Of a stretch of 64,000 bases of DNA, positions 45,461 to 58,018 are shown piece by piece; position 1 is the stretch's first letter, and the number at the start of each line of letters is the position of its first letter. The stretch spans positions 1 through 64,000 of the forward strand of contig NZ_ML133523.1 of NCBI RefSeq assembly GCF_003985145.1, read 5' to 3'. The stretch is from Rhizobium anhuiense. GTDB lineage: Bacteria; Pseudomonadota; Alphaproteobacteria; Rhizobiales; Rhizobiaceae. The notes below the pieces were generated by a model. It saw nothing but the letters and a program-made list of their open reading frames with translations. It was not told the origin of the DNA and searched no databases. Made by a program: the position numbers and the translations under genes.

Positions 45461-46352
45461 CTAGATCGCGCCAATTTCCTTGAGCTTCTTCAGCACCGCC
45501 TCGGTCGGCTCGCCGTTTTCGGGCAGGTTGTAGTGCTTCTGGAAATGCCGGATGGCTGCGCGGGTCTGCTCGCCGGCGACGCCGTCGACGCCGACATTGG
45601 CATAGGCCATGTTGGAAAGGCCCTTTTGGATCTTCAGTACCAGATCGACATTGGTGAGTCCGCCAGAGGGAACCTGCTTTGCGGCCGATGGAGACGTTTT
45701 GACCGTCTTTTCGGCGCTGCGGATCGCGGCTGCCACCGGGTCTTCCGCCGCCGCCTTCGAGCTCACATCCTCAGCCGGCTTTTCGGCGGGCACGGTCGAA
45801 GGGCCTGATGCATCGGTCTTCAGCGCCGCCAGCACCTCCGGCGTCGGATCGCCGGTCTGGGCCATGCCGACGGTCTCCTCGAAGAAGAGGATGGCTGCAC
45901 TGGTGCGCGGACCGATGATGCCGTCGGGGGTGCCGTTATAGAGGCCGCGGCGCACCAGCTGCTGCTGGATCTCCATGACGAGCTGGCTCGGCTGCTGAGC
46001 GGGTGCCGCCGGCGCTGGCGTCGCGTTGGTGGTGGCGGCATCCTCCGGCCGTTCGATCCGGAAGGTGGTGACGTCGCCCTGTTGCTCCTCGGCCAGGCGG
46101 CGGGCGCCGAGCACGGCTGGAGATTGGGGATCGCGGGTGCGGAAGATCGGGTGCGGATGCAGACCCGGCTGATACCAGAGCGCATTGGCGGCGACGAAGG
46201 AGAAGATAACGACGAAGGTGATCGTGCCGCCGGCGACCGACGGATTGCGGCCGATGACGCCGCCGAGCGCGGATGCGCCCTGCAGGCCGAGCCCGCCAAG
46301 GGCGGCAGCGCCTGACATCAGTAGGCCCGGCTGCTGCCGTCCCCTTTTTCCC

Positions 46353-46381
<29 letters not shown>
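45461..46381 (-). CDS. Membrane protein with two peptidoglycan-binding domains
   Basis: The product has 306 residues from ATG 46381 behind GAGGGG. A basic cytoplasmic N terminus (MAARKRKSPKGKRGRQQPG) leads to a membrane helix (about 50-72), then a periplasmic part with two PGB_1 repeats: EIQQQLVRRGLYNGTPDGIIGPRTSAAILFFEETVG and KIQKGLSNMAYANVGVDGVAGEQTRAAIRHFQKHYNLPENG. It likely anchors the membrane to the cell wall. Its start overlaps the end of the histidine kinase gene by 29 bases, so the two are co-transcribed. Confidence 0.9.
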
Positions 46382-47933
<1,552 letters not shown>

Positions 47934-48344
47934 TAGGCCTTGGCGACTTAAAGAAAGGATAAGGCAAAAGCGCAGTTCACAGCCTGAAACGACCGAATTT
48001 CCCGTTTTGAGGCATCTGGAAGCGTCTTTGCCTTTTGTGGTTAATAGCAGGTAAGCGACGGATTTTCCTCATATTTCAGCATTGCGTTAACTCCTGTGGC
48101 AAGGCGAGCCGGCAAAAGCCCTGCAATTGCAAGGAGGTCCTGCCCTGATGCTTAACGCCGATCGCTCGCATTCGACTAAAATGTCCCTCAAATGCCGTTC
48201 GCTAAAATTTGAACTAAATTTGCCGCAAATGCGCGTGAGTTTCGAAAAGCGGCATTCGCAACTTGGCGGTAGGGTGAAAACACACCGGACAACCGGCCTG
48301 ATTCGGCGACAAGAACCGGACGGGAAACAGGATGGGCAACGACA
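47934..48344. other. Divergent intergenic region, DivJ-like kinase / DUF5330
   Basis: About 410 bases without a gene. TTAA half-sites occur (for example near 48042 and 48087), but no full CtrA box TTAA-N7-TTAA was found. Confidence 0.45.
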
Positions 48345-48839
48345 ATGTGGTTTCTGATCAAAGGATCCTTCTGGTTTGGCCTTGTGCTCGTGCTTCTCTC
48401 CGTCTTCAGCACGGAGAGTTCCGACAAGTTCGCCAGCGGCCCGCAATTGCAGCTTTCTGACGCCTTCACCGCGGCCAGCGGCGCCTATGACTATCTCACC
48501 GGCATGTGCTCGGAAAAACCCGAGGTCTGCGCCAAGGGCGGCGAAACCCTCACCGCACTCGGTTACCGGGCCCGCGAGGGCGCCCGCGTCGCCTATGAAC
48601 TTCTCGACAGCCAGTTCAAGGACGAGGCGCCGGCGACCGCTAAGCTTGGCGAACCGCAGACGCCGGTCGCACTCAACATGCCTTCGCTGGCAGCACCCAC
48701 CATCCAGGAAAAGGTGCGCGAGGCAAAGGCCGCGCTCAACCAGCCGATGCCTTACCGCCCGCCCGTCGAGGATGATGCCGCAGCCGAGACGGTGGTAACG
48801 GGCGCGATTCCGCTGCCGACGCCAAAGCCGGCGATCTGA
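48345..48839 (+). CDS. DUF5330 domain protein
   Basis: The 164-residue product begins MWFLIKGSFWFGLVLVLLSVFS, an N-terminal membrane or signal segment. Then comes LSDAFTAASGAYDYLTGMCSEKPEVCAKGGETLTALGYRAREGARVAYELLDSQF, with two cysteines and the DUF5330 pattern. The tail is proline-rich. The family is largely limited to Rhizobiales and its function is unknown. It precedes sufE by 436 bases containing intergenic repeats. Confidence 0.87.
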   Translation: MWFLIKGSFWFGLVLVLLSVFSTESSDKFASGPQLQLSDAFTAASGAYDYLTGMCSEKPEVCAKGGETLTALGYRAREGARVAYELLDSQFKDEAPATAKLGEPQTPVALNMPSLAAPTIQEKVREAKAALNQPMPYRPPVEDDAAAETVVTGAIPLPTPKPAI

Positions 48840-49005
48840 CGAAATTTCGCGGGCACCCGCCCGCAGTGCCTTTCGGTTTTACAGCTTGCATCGGTGGTCC
48901 GCATGACGCGGAGATGCCCCATGCCTGACGTGCCTGCCCTGTTTAATTCAGCATGTTGCTGCGTCGTGAGGATGCCCATCCCTCACGGCGTTTTTTCTAT
49001 TGTTT

Positions 49006-49153
49006 GCGCAATTCCTGGCCAAACCGCTTCGCGCTTTGCCTGGGAAAACCGCTTCACACTTTTCCTGGAATTGCTCCGGTCTGCGCAATTCCCGGCAAAA
49101 CCGCTTCGCGCTTTGCCTGGGAAAACCGCTTCACACTTTTCCTGGAATTGCTT
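49006..49153. repeat. 77-bp intergenic element, two tandem copies
   Basis: GCGCAATTCC starts a unit at 49006 and again at 49083. Both copies contain AACCGCTTCGCGCTTTGCC, AAAACCGCTTCACACTTTTC and CTGGAATTGCT, with only a few differences. Elements with this AATTCC...AAAACCGCT...CTGGAATTGC pattern are common between genes in rhizobia. Confidence 0.85.
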
Positions 49154-49196
49154 TAGTGGTTCAAAACTGCCGGTCTTTCACCTATATGCACATCTA

Positions 49197-49256
49197 GAGC
49201 ATTTCCTCACGCATTCCGGACGCAAAACCGCTGCGCACTTTTGCTGGAACTGCTTT
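49197..49256. repeat. Third, diverged copy of the intergenic element
   Basis: GAGCATTTCC, GCAAAACCGCTGCGCACTTT and GCTGGAACTGCTTT follow the same plan as the two tandem copies upstream. It ends 19 bases before the sufE start codon. Confidence 0.7.
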
Positions 49257-49275
49257 AACAGTGAAAGGCTTCTCC

Positions 49276-49698
49276 ATGGCATCCCTCGACCAGATCATCG
49301 ACGACTTCGCTTTCCTGGACGATTGGGAAGACCGCTACCGCTATGTCATCGAACTCGGCAAGGCGCTGCCCGACCTGGCCGAGGAGAAGCGCACCTCCGA
49401 GAACAAGGTGATGGGCTGCGCCAGCCAGGTCTGGCTGGTGACGCATACGACAGGCGATCCCGACAACCCGGTCATGAGTTTCGAGGGTGATTCCGACGCC
49501 CATATCGTGCGCGGTCTCGTCGCCATCGTGCTGGCCACCTATTCCGGCAAGCCGGCATCCGAAATTGCCGGGCTCGATGCCTTCGAGATTTTCTCGAAGA
49601 TCGGGCTGGTGGAGAACCTATCATCGCAGCGCTCGAACGGACTGCGCTCGATGGTGAACCGGATCCGCGAAGAGGCGAAAGTCCGCGTCGCGGCTTGA
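49276..49698 (+). CDS. sufE: Sulfur acceptor protein SufE
   Basis: The product has 140 residues from the ATG at 49276, eight bases after GAAAGG. It has the SufE fold: MASLDQIIDDFAFLDDWEDRYRYVIELGKALPDL, the active-site cysteine in NKVMGCASQVW (Cys48) and GLVAIVLATYSGKPASEI. SufE takes persulfide sulfur from the cysteine desulfurase SufS for Fe-S cluster assembly. It is separate from any suf operon in the window. Confidence 0.95.
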   Translation: MASLDQIIDDFAFLDDWEDRYRYVIELGKALPDLAEEKRTSENKVMGCASQVWLVTHTTGDPDNPVMSFEGDSDAHIVRGLVAIVLATYSGKPASEIAGLDAFEIFSKIGLVENLSSQRSNGLRSMVNRIREEAKVRVAA

Positions 49699-50084
49699 AC
49701 GCGATCATGGCCGATCGGCTTTGAAGCAAACAGGCGGTGGATTCGCAAGCGCCCGCTCTGGTGAATCCAGTATATTCACACTTTCTCATAGTATAGGAAT
49801 ACATTCTAAGTCCGCCGGCAAAGCATAAGACGGGATCGCGCACGCTCTCTGGACATCCGCACGAATCATTTGCGCAGGCTCGAAATACTGGAAAGATTAT
49901 TTTCCTCGCCTTGAAACGGCACACAAAAACATGAGACCGGCCCCTCACTCTAACCTACCGGGTTCGAGCCACAGGGTCTCGACCCATCCTTCGGCCCCCG
50001 TAAACGGGGCGAAGGTGATGCCGCGCCTGCGCGAACCGGACAGCAATGGCATGACGCCGTGTCGAGAGCGAAGTTCCACAAATT
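49699..50084. other. Intergenic region between sufE and mucR
   Basis: No supported gene in about 390 bases. The AT-rich part near 49760-49930 has no clear RNA or element. Confidence 0.4.
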
Positions 50085-50109
50085 GAAAAGCCGGGCACTA
50101 GGCCCGGCT
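50085..50109 (-). terminator. Rho-independent terminator of mucR
   Basis: On the minus strand AGCCGGGC, loop CTAGT, GCCCGGCT is followed by TTTTC. The stem has 8 base pairs and lies about 30 bases after the stop. Confidence 0.85.
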
Positions 50110-50135
50110 CTTGTCGTCGACGCTTTCGAAAAAGC

Positions 50136-50567
50136 TCAGCCGCGGCCGCGCTTGCGGCGCTGACCCAGGCCCATCTCCTTTGCCAGGCGCGAACGCGCTT
50201 CGGCATAAGCGGGCGCTACCATCGGGTAATCGGTCGGCAGGTCCCACTTCTCGCGGTATTCTTCCGGCGAGAGGCTGTGATGCGTCATCAGGTGACGCTT
50301 GAGGGACTTGAAGTTGCCGCCGCATTCCAAACACGTGATCTGCTCGTCCTGTACGGACTTGCGGACAGAAACTGCAGGCTTCTGCTTTTCGACGATCGCC
50401 GCAGCAGGCTGCGGAACGGACGTGTTGCTCAGTGCCGAATGCACGTCGGAAATCAGATTGGCCAAGTCGCTGACCGGTACAACATGGTTGCTGACATAAG
50501 CCGCGACGATGTCGGCCGTCAGTTCCACAAGCAGCTCCGGCGCATTGCCGGTCGCTATATCCGTCAT
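50136..50567 (-). CDS. mucR: MucR/RosR (Ros family) zinc-finger transcriptional regulator
   Basis: The 143-residue product has a helical N-terminal oligomerisation part and the prokaryotic C2H2 zinc finger [19 protein letters not shown] with Cys79, Cys82, His92 and His96. It ends [47 protein letters not shown], typical of Ros/MucR. The protein, called RosR in R. etli and R. leguminosarum and MucR in S. meliloti, controls exopolysaccharide, motility and symbiosis genes and represses itself. A long AT-rich leader upstream is normal for this gene. Confidence 0.97.
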   Translation of the reverse strand: MTDIATGNAPELLVELTADIVAAYVSNHVVPVSDLANLISDVHSALSNTSVPQPAAAIVEKQKPAVSVRKSVQDEQITCLECGGNFKSLKRHLMTHHSLSPEEYREKWDLPTDYPMVAPAYAEARSRLAKEMGLGQRRKRGRG

Positions 50568-51007
50568 ATTCTTTCTCCTGTTAGCATGCTCAAACGGTCT
50601 TTGACTGACACGTCAAAGACCCGCCTCGTAGAAGCGAACAGCAAAAGTACAGGAAGCGACCTTCTGTTTCGAAAAACGCGAAATCCACCCCTAGATTCCG
50701 AAGACCGATACCTATTCTTATACTGCCTGACTGGAAACCACTACGTCATGCTCCACGCGACGGCCTCAGTTTAGACATTAAAAATCAAAACTGAGGGACT
50801 TGGAAGCAGTACGATTGCAATTCACAATCAGAACTCTACTTGCATTTTCAAATACCATCGTTTGGCCAAAAGGCCAATTATTATTTGTCGTTTTTCTTGA
50901 GAAAAAATGACAGATGAAGAATTGAAGGGCTTTCCGGCAAGCTTTACTCACAGCTTCCTGTGCATAAGTTTTGCATAAATCTGGTAAAGTCGCCAAACAG
51001 CACAGGC
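50568..51007. other. AT-rich upstream region of mucR
   Basis: About 440 bases, AT-rich near 50780-50960, with no gene. In related species the mucR/rosR leader holds its own operators and promoter; no specific site is claimed here. Confidence 0.5.
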
Positions 51008-51340
51008 TCAGCGATCCGGCATATCGTCACGAACCGAGAGTGCAGCGAGATCATATCCCGAATGATGGGCAGCTCTGGCAAGCAGATGGGCAGACACCGG
51101 CGCTGTCAGCAGGAAGAAGACGAAGCCGGCAATGGCGCGGGCGAGAATCGCCAGATCTTGCGAATAGAGGCCGGCGGCAAGCAGCAGCAGGCCTGAGCCG
51201 ACCGTACCGGCCTTCGAGGCCGAGTGCATGCGCATGTAGAGATCGGGCAATCTGACCAGGCCGATCGCCGCCGCCAGCGCAAAGAACGCCCCGGCAATCA
51301 GCAACGCAGCGGTGATCGCAGCCACGAGATAATCCATCAT
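51008..51340 (-). CDS. mrpG: Na+/H+ antiporter subunit MrpG (PhaG)
   Basis: The 110-residue product has three membrane helices and the MnhG/MrpG pattern [34 protein letters not shown]. It is the last subunit gene of the operon and starts inside the stop of mrpF (ATGA overlap). The Mrp complex is a large multi-subunit monovalent cation/proton antiporter of the inner membrane. Confidence 0.94.
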   Translation of the reverse strand: MMDYLVAAITAALLIAGAFFALAAAIGLVRLPDLYMRMHSASKAGTVGSGLLLLAAGLYSQDLAILARAIAGFVFFLLTAPVSAHLLARAAHHSGYDLAALSVRDDMPDR

Positions 51341-51690
51341 CGCGTCTTGCCCCCTGCCCGGCGCTTATTCCCGCCACCCTTTGCTGCAGCTGCGGAAGGC
51401 GGCGATTTGATGTTGCCGCGCGACAGCACGAATCGGGCGAAGGCGACCGTCGCCAGGAAGCCAACGAGACCGAGCGAGATGGCGATATCGATATAGAGCG
51501 AAAAGCCGGTTTTGACCGCGATGACGCTGATGAAACCGATGGCGATGCCGGTCAGCATGTCGAGCGCCAGGATACGATCCGGCAATGTCGGCCCGGCGAC
51601 GACGCGCCAGACCGTCAGAATCAGCGCCAGGCCGAGGATGACGAGTGCGGCCGAGGATGCGACCGCGACGATGGCGGCAGGTGTGATCAC
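51337..51690 (-). CDS. mrpF: Na+/H+ antiporter subunit MrpF (PhaF)
   Basis: The 117-residue product has three helices and the MrpF signature [60 protein letters not shown] charged C-terminal tail (about 20 residues, [14 protein letters not shown]) extends beyond the usual end. ATGA overlaps join it to mrpE and mrpG. Confidence 0.94.
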   Translation of the reverse strand: MITPAAIVAVASSAALVILGLALILTVWRVVAGPTLPDRILALDMLTGIAIGFISVIAVKTGFSLYIDIAISLGLVGFLATVAFARFVLSRGNIKSPPSAAAAKGGGNKRRAGGKTR

Positions 51691-52163
51691 CGGAAGGCCT
51701 CCATGATCTTGCGTTCAAAACCGTTGGCGATGTCACGCTTGCTCGCCTCCGGATCGGAACAATCGAGCGCGTGGACATAAAGCGTGCGGCGATCTGTGGA
51801 GACGTCGACCGAAAGCGTGCCGGGCGTCAGGGTGATGAGGTTTGCGAGCAAGGTGATCTCGAAATCGCTCGTCACCGTCAAAGGGAAGGCGAAGATGCCG
51901 GGCTTCAGCTTCATATCGGGCGAGAGCACGGTGACCGTGACCTTCCAGGCCGACAGCGACAATTCCTTCAGGAACAAAGCGGCGAGCGAGAGCAGCGGGC
52001 CGATGCGAGGGATATGCCCCCCCTTGCCGCCGAAAGAGTCGCGGATGACGACCAGCGCCAGGGCCCCAAGCAGGAAGCCGAAGACGAGATTGTGCAGCGA
52101 GGCGCTGCCGGTGACGGCGACCCAGGCAATGGCCAGCAGCAGGTTGAAGAGGAAGGCGATCAC
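51687..52163 (-). CDS. mrpE: Na+/H+ antiporter subunit MrpE (PhaE)
   Basis: The product has 158 residues from GTG 52163, which overlaps the mrpD stop (GTGA). MrpE hallmarks are the N-terminal helix pair, [27 protein letters not shown], and the soluble part [30 protein letters not shown]. The longer open frame upstream is antisense-free but lies inside mrpD. Confidence 0.93.
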   Translation of the reverse strand: MIAFLFNLLLAIAWVAVTGSASLHNLVFGFLLGALALVVIRDSFGGKGGHIPRIGPLLSLAALFLKELSLSAWKVTVTVLSPDMKLKPGIFAFPLTVTSDFEITLLANLITLTPGTLSVDVSTDRRTLYVHALDCSDPEASKRDIANGFERKIMEAFR

Positions 52164-53716
52164 CGCGCGCCTCCCGGGAAGACCGAATGAAGATAGGCCC
52201 CTGGTTCGACAAGGCCGGCGGCCGCCGATTGCGACAGCGCCAGCAGCCGCTCCGGCAGGATGCCGAAGCCGATGACCAGCGCCGTCAGCGCGGCGAGCGG
52301 CAGGCCGGTGCGCCAGTTCGCTCTCGACGGAGCGAGCACCATCGCCGCCGGGCGCCAATAGACGAGCAGGAAGAGGCGGCCGAAGGCGATCGTCGTCAAA
52401 AAACCGCCGACGAGAATCGCCGCCGCCAGCCACCAGGCGCCGCTATCGAGCGAGGCCTTGACGAGCATGACTTTCGGCCAGAAGCCGGAAAAGGGCGGCA
52501 AGCCGCAGGCAGCCAGGAAGAGCACCAGGGAGAGCGCGGTGAAGCCGCCGCTTTGCCGGTAGAGCCCGCCGAGGGCTGACAGTGAAAAGCCGCCGCCGCG
52601 CCGGGCGATCTCGCCGGCGGCAAGATAAAGTGCGGTCATCAGCACCATGGAATGGAGCGCATAGAAGACCGCGCCGCTGATGCCGCCAAGGCCGCTGACG
52701 CCGCCGAGAGCGACGCCGGCGAGCATGTTGCCGATGCCCGATATGACGACATAGCCGAACAGCCTGCGGATATCGTTTTCGGCAAGAGCGCCGAGAGCGC
52801 CGACGACAATGGTAGCGGCAGCGGTGAGCGCGATCAGCGGACTCAGTTCCGCGCGTTCCACCGGCAGCAGCATGACGATCACCCGTATCAGCGCGTAGAT
52901 GCCGACCTTGGTGAGCAGGCCGGCAAACAGCGCGGAGACCACGATGCGCGGCGTATGATAGGCGGCGGGCAGCCAGAAATTCACCGGGAAGGCGGCCGCC
53001 TTCATACCGAAGGCGAGCAGGAAGAGGCTCGCCAGCGTCATCAGCGGTGCGGTGCCGCGCAAATCCCTCGCTCTTGCGGCGATATCGGCCATGTTGAGCG
53101 TGCCGAAGGCAGCATAGAGAATGCCGACGCCGATCAGGAACAGCGTCGTGGCGATGAGATTGAGCACCGCATATTTCAGCGCGCCGTCGATCTGTTCACG
53201 TTCGGAGCCGAGGATGATCAGCCCGAAGGAAGAGATCAGCAGCACCTCGAACCAGACATAGAGATTGAAGATATCGCCTGTGAGAAAGGCGCCGGTGACG
53301 CCGGCCATCAGCAGCATGAGCAGCGGGAAGAAACCGTACCGCCGGCCGCTCTGACCGATATCGGCCAGCGCATAGATGCCGCCGGCGAGCGCCGCAAGAG
53401 CTGCTGTGAAGGTCATCAGCGCACCGAAGAGATCGACGGTGAAGGCGATGCCGAAGGGCGGCAGCCAGCGCCCCATGACCATGGTCAGCGGCCCTTCGGC
53501 TGCGACCTTGGCGAGCAGCGCCGCATCGATCAGCGCCAGGCCCGCAAGCCCTGATATGGCAAGCCAGGCCTGCACACGTGGATAGCCACGGAGCATCAGC
53601 AGAACCGCACCGAGCGTGATGCAATGGGCGACCGGCAGGATGGCGAGCCAATGGGCGAGCGGCACCGGGGCGGCGATCAGGGCATCGGAGAGATCGACGG
53701 TGGTTGGGGCGGCCAT
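52160..53716 (-). CDS. mrpD: Na+/H+ antiporter subunit MrpD (PhaD), complex I ND5/NuoN-like
   Basis: The 518-residue product has about fourteen membrane helices of the proton-pumping quinone-oxidoreductase family. The sequence includes LTGDIFNLYVWFEVLLISSFGLIILG with the conserved Glu of helix 5, GMKAAAFPVNFWLPAAYHTP and LLTKVGIYALIRV with the lysine of helix 7-8, and ALAENDIRRLFGYVVISGIGNML. It is one of the two candidate ion-translocating subunits. The gap to mrpC is 67 bases, the only sizeable gap of the operon. Confidence 0.95.
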   Translation of the reverse strand: MAAPTTVDLSDALIAAPVPLAHWLAILPVAHCITLGAVLLMLRGYPRVQAWLAISGLAGLALIDAALLAKVAAEGPLTMVMGRWLPPFGIAFTVDLFGALMTFTAALAALAGGIYALADIGQSGRRYGFFPLLMLLMAGVTGAFLTGDIFNLYVWFEVLLISSFGLIILGSEREQIDGALKYAVLNLIATTLFLIGVGILYAAFGTLNMADIAARARDLRGTAPLMTLASLFLLAFGMKAAAFPVNFWLPAAYHTPRIVVSALFAGLLTKVGIYALIRVIVMLLPVERAELSPLIALTAAATIVVGALGALAENDIRRLFGYVVISGIGNMLAGVALGGVSGLGGISGAVFYALHSMVLMTALYLAAGEIARRGGGFSLSALGGLYRQSGGFTALSLVLFLAACGLPPFSGFWPKVMLVKASLDSGAWWLAAAILVGGFLTTIAFGRLFLLVYWRPAAMVLAPSRANWRTGLPLAALTALVIGFGILPERLLALSQSAAAGLVEPGAYLHSVFPGGAR

Positions 53717-53783
53717 CAGGTGACGCCTCCACTACCGCGAGAAAGGGTTTGCCATGGGGCAAGCATCCGCACCAGCATCCGCC

Positions 53784-54164
53784 TCAATACCCCAATGGCG
53801 GCAGCGGCCGGTCGTCGGGCTCGGCGGCGCGCATGTCGTTGGTGTCGTCGGTGCCGAGGTCCTGATAGGCGCGATAGGTCAGCACCAGCAGGAAGGCGAG
53901 GAAGGAGAAGGAGATGACGATCGCCGTCAGGATGAGGGCCTGCGGCAGCGGGTTGGCCGCACCTACGGGCAAGGTTTCGAGACCCGCCGGAATGATCGGC
54001 GGCACCCCGCGCGTCAGCCGGCCACCGGTGAAGAGCAGCAGGTTGACGGCATTGCCGAGGATGGCGATGCCGAGCACGATGCGGATCGAGAATTTCGACA
54101 GCAAGAGATAGATGGCGGCGGCGAAGAACAGGCCGACGAGGATCGAAAGAAGCGGCTCCATCAT
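53784..54164 (-). CDS. mrpC: Na+/H+ antiporter subunit MrpC (PhaC), NuoK-like
   Basis: The 126-residue product shows three helices as in NuoK, with [27 protein letters not shown] and [31 protein letters not shown], both typical of MrpC. The C-terminal tail [21 protein letters not shown] is polar. It overlaps mrpB by four bases. Confidence 0.94.
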   Translation of the reverse strand: MMEPLLSILVGLFFAAAIYLLLSKFSIRIVLGIAILGNAVNLLLFTGGRLTRGVPPIIPAGLETLPVGAANPLPQALILTAIVISFSFLAFLLVLTYRAYQDLGTDDTNDMRAAEPDDRPLPPLGY

Positions 54165-54580
54165 CCCACCTCCTTTTCTTCCAATGCCAGCGCGATCGAG
54201 GTGATGGCGCCGAGCACGACGAGATAGACGCCGACATCGAAGAGCATGACGCTCGACAGCGGCACTTCGAGACCGAAGAGGTTCGGATAGATCCAGAGGC
54301 CGGTCATGAAGGGAACGGCAAAGAGGATGGAGAGAAGGCCGGCCAGGGTCGACAGCAGCAGGCCGAAGCCGGCAATCGACAGCGGATGGAAGAACAGCGC
54401 CCGGCGAACGGCGGCAACGCCGCTGGCAATGCCGTAGATCGCCAGTCCCGAGGCGGCGATCAGCCCGCCGATGAAGCCGCCGCCCGGCTCGTTGTGGCCG
54501 CGCAGCAGCACGAAGACGGAAAACAGCAGCATCAGCGCGGTGAGGAACGGGGCGACGGTGCGGAAGATCAGGGTGTTCAT
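54161..54580 (-). CDS. mrpB: Na+/H+ antiporter subunit MrpB (PhaB)
   Basis: The product has 139 residues from ATG 54580 ([13 protein letters not shown]). The MrpB motif [28 protein letters not shown] is present, with four helices and [23 protein letters not shown] at the end. It lies four bases after the mrpA stop. Having a separate MrpB means mrpA is the full-length type and not an AB fusion. Confidence 0.95.
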   Translation of the reverse strand: MNTLIFRTVAPFLTALMLLFSVFVLLRGHNEPGGGFIGGLIAASGLAIYGIASGVAAVRRALFFHPLSIAGFGLLLSTLAGLLSILFAVPFMTGLWIYPNLFGLEVPLSSVMLFDVGVYLVVLGAITSIALALEEKEVG

Positions 54581-54584
54581 CGGA

Positions 54585-56942
54585 TCAGCCCTCCAGCCCG
54601 GGATCATTGGCGGCAAGCTTGCGCTCGGCGCCGGCGCGCATGCGGATCAGCGCCAGGATGGCGAGGCCGGTGACGGTGACGACGGCGATTTCGCCGAGTG
54701 TGTCGGTGCCGCGGAAATCGACGATGATGACGTTGACGACATTGGCGCCGTGGGCAATCGATTTCGAATAGGTGTTGAAAAAGACCGTCAGCGCGTCGTT
54801 GAACGGCGCCTCGGTCGCCCGCATCAGCAGAAGCGCGAAGCCGAGGCCGCAGACCAGTGCAAGCGCTCCGTCGAAGAGCCTGCGGCCGAGCGGGCGCCGG
54901 TCGGCGGGCGAGAGGCGAAGCCTGGTCATGACGAGGGCGAGGATGACCACCGACAGCGTTTCGACCATGAACTGGGTGAAGGCGAGATCCGGCGCACCGA
55001 ACAGCAGGAAGATGATGGCGACGGCGAAACCCTGGATGCCGAGCGAGACGATCGCCGTCAGCCGGTCGCGGGCGACGAGCACGGCGGCAAGGCCGAAGGC
55101 GGCGATCAGGAAGACCGCCCATTCATGCAGCCTGACATCGGCCGGCCAGGCGGGAAGACGCGGCAGTTCGCCATAGACGACAAGCGGGACGATGAGGATG
55201 GCGGCAACGCAGAGGAAAGTGCAGGTGACATAGATCTCGAGCCGCCCCGGATGGAGCACACGCATGGCGCGGGCGGCGAAGCGGACAAGGCCGGATATGG
55301 CGAGGTCGAAACCGTGATCCGGCCCGCGCCCGGCCGCACGCAGGAGGACGGCCATCGCAGAGCGGGCGGGCGCGAGCTGCCAGTAGACGCCGATGCCGAC
55401 GAGCACGGTCAGAGCGGAGAGTGCCAAAGGCAGGCCGAGATGCGGCGTCAGCGAAATGTCGATTTCCACAGGGGTCTGGCGGATGGCGGCTGATATCGGC
55501 GAGGACAGAACGGCATGGGTGAAAGTCGAAAAGACCGCCGCGAGCAGGCCGAGGATGGCGAGAACGGCCGGGCCGAGCCAGAGCAGGACGGGCGCTTCGT
55601 GCGGATGTTTCGGCGTCTCCACCGGCTGGCCGAGGAAGGGCTTCAGCGCCACGGCGAAGGCGATCGCGAACATCAGCGCATTGCCGAAGACGGTTATGGC
55701 GGTGAAGGTCAGCGCGCGGATGTCGCCGCCGATAAGGGCGGTATAGATCTCCTCCTTGGCGAGGAAGCCGAAGAAGGGCGGCAGGCCGGCCATGGAGAAA
55801 GCCGCCGCGAGCGCAATGATCCAAGTCAGCGGCATCGCCCGCATCAGGCCGCGGAGCCTGGTGATATCGCGTGTGCCGGTCTCGTGATCGATGATGCCGG
55901 CGACCATGAAGAGCGCGCCCTTGAATAGCGAATGCGCCACCAGATAGAGGGCCGCCGCCTCCACCGCATGTTCCGAGCCGAAGCCGATCAGCATGACCAG
56001 CAGGCCGAGCGATGAGACGGTGGTATAGGCAAGCTTGAGCTTCAGGTCTGTCTGGCGGATGGCGAGCGTGGTGCCGACCACCAGCGTCAGCCCGCCGAAG
56101 AAGGGCAGAAGGATTTCCCAGGCAGCCGTCGCCCCCATGACGGGATTGAGCCGCATCAAGAGATAGACGCCGGCTTTCACCATGGTGGCCGAATGCAGGT
56201 AGGCCGAAACCGGCGTCGGCGCCTCCATGGCGTTCGGCAGCCAGAAATGAAAGGGAAACTGCGCCGACTTGGTGAAGGCACCGCCCAGGACCAGGATGAG
56301 GGCGGCGAGATAGAGCGGACTTTCGCGCACGACATCGCCGAAGCCTGTGAGCTCAGACATCTGCGTGACGCCTGTGATGTTCCAGAGCAGCAGCAGGCCG
56401 GCCAACAGGCAGAGCCCTCCCCCGCCGGTCACAACAAGCGCCTGCAGGGCGGCGCGGCGAGCCGCTTCCCGCTCGTGATCGAAACCGATCAGCAGGAAGG
56501 AGGTGATCGATGTCAGTTCCCAGAAGATGAAGAGCATCAGGAAACTGTCGGAAACGACGAGGCCGAGCATCGCGCCCATGAAGAGAAAGATGAAGGAGAA
56601 GAAGCGGCCCTGATCCTTGTGTCCCTTGAGATAGCCGCCGGCGTAAAGCACGATCAGGGTGCCGATGCCGGTGATCAGCAGCGCGAAAGCCAGCGACAGG
56701 CCGTCGAGGAACCAGGAGAAGGAGAGATGATAGCTCGGTACCCAGGCATACCCGCCGGTGACGACCTGGCCGCGCGCGATCTGCGGGACGAAACGCAGGA
56801 AATGCAGGAAGGCGAGCAAGGGCGCGATCGCCAGAAGCCAGGCCCCGTTGGCACCGAGCATGCGGATGACGAAGGGGGCGGCAAGAGCGCCGGCGAGCGG
56901 GAGACACAGGGCCAGAAATGTCAGAGCCGTGACATCGGCCAT
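54585..56942 (-). CDS. mrpA: Na+/H+ antiporter subunit MrpA (PhaA)
   Basis: The product has 785 residues from ATG 56942 behind GGGGAGGAG. The N-terminal two thirds is NuoL/ND5-like with [47 protein letters not shown] and [48 protein letters not shown]. The C-terminal part carries [37 protein letters not shown] and [27 protein letters not shown] of the MrpA extension. It leads the minus-strand mrpABCDEFG operon. In rhizobia Pha antiporters support growth at high pH and high Na+/K+. Confidence 0.96.
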   Translation of the reverse strand: MADVTALTFLALCLPLAGALAAPFVIRMLGANGAWLLAIAPLLAFLHFLRFVPQIARGQVVTGGYAWVPSYHLSFSWFLDGLSLAFALLITGIGTLIVLYAGGYLKGHKDQGRFFSFIFLFMGAMLGLVVSDSFLMLFIFWELTSITSFLLIGFDHEREAARRAALQALVVTGGGGLCLLAGLLLLWNITGVTQMSELTGFGDVVRESPLYLAALILVLGGAFTKSAQFPFHFWLPNAMEAPTPVSAYLHSATMVKAGVYLLMRLNPVMGATAAWEILLPFFGGLTLVVGTTLAIRQTDLKLKLAYTTVSSLGLLVMLIGFGSEHAVEAAALYLVAHSLFKGALFMVAGIIDHETGTRDITRLRGLMRAMPLTWIIALAAAFSMAGLPPFFGFLAKEEIYTALIGGDIRALTFTAITVFGNALMFAIAFAVALKPFLGQPVETPKHPHEAPVLLWLGPAVLAILGLLAAVFSTFTHAVLSSPISAAIRQTPVEIDISLTPHLGLPLALSALTVLVGIGVYWQLAPARSAMAVLLRAAGRGPDHGFDLAISGLVRFAARAMRVLHPGRLEIYVTCTFLCVAAILIVPLVVYGELPRLPAWPADVRLHEWAVFLIAAFGLAAVLVARDRLTAIVSLGIQGFAVAIIFLLFGAPDLAFTQFMVETLSVVILALVMTRLRLSPADRRPLGRRLFDGALALVCGLGFALLLMRATEAPFNDALTVFFNTYSKSIAHGANVVNVIIVDFRGTDTLGEIAVVTVTGLAILALIRMRAGAERKLAANDPGLEG

Positions 56943-57096
56943 GTCTCCTCCCCAACCGCAAAAGAAACGAAATGCCAGCGAAAACCGGCCTGTCTTCATG
57001 ACTTAGGCGAAACGGGAGGGCGCCTCAAGCGATTTCGGCCGCAGGCAAAGCTGCAGGTGTGTTCGAAGCGGTTCAGACCGCAGACCGGGCCGTCGA

Positions 57097-57312
57097 TCAG
57101 GCCGTCGGCCGGGAAAGACGCGTCAGCAGCCGGGCGACGCAGCCGTGCAGGACGAAGACCAGAAGCGTCAGCGGCCAGAGCAGGCAGGCTAAGAGGCCGG
57201 CGAGACGATGGAGCGTCAAGCCGTCATGGTTGGCCCAGCCTTCCAAAAGCGTGACCGCCATGGCGGCCACGGCGACGAGGCCGTAGAGCAGGACGATTGC
57301 TGCTTCAAACAC
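57097..57312 (-). CDS. Small hydrophobic membrane protein, 71 residues
   Basis: The product has two membrane helices (about 4-22 and 37-57) joined by a short loop WANHDGLTLHRL, and a basic end. It lies 155 bases upstream of mrpA on the same strand but outside the operon core. It might be an unannotated accessory of the antiporter. No family recognised. Confidence 0.65.
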   Translation of the reverse strand: MFEAAIVLLYGLVAVAAMAVTLLEGWANHDGLTLHRLAGLLACLLWPLTLLVFVLHGCVARLLTRLSRPTA

Positions 57313-57500
57313 CAGTGATTCCCCAATGCACGTAACATTAACCCTAACAGAAAACCCCTAACGGATGTAAGAGCAAGCGTCCTCCCCCAAAAGCGGTACA
57401 CGGCGAATTGGGCAGGATGGTGCCCAAGACTTGATGAATCGGTGACGGCGCACCACATTTTGCGCGAAACGGAACCGCCCCTCGGCGAAAGGAGCATGGC

Positions 57501-57914
<414 letters not shown>

Positions 57915-58018
57915 GTGCTGAGCCGCGCCATCGGCAAGCGGCTCGTCCGGATGCAATGAGCCGCTGATCTTCTGTGTCGTTCACGCTATCGACGGACCGG
58001 TAGTCCCAGGAGAAGCCA

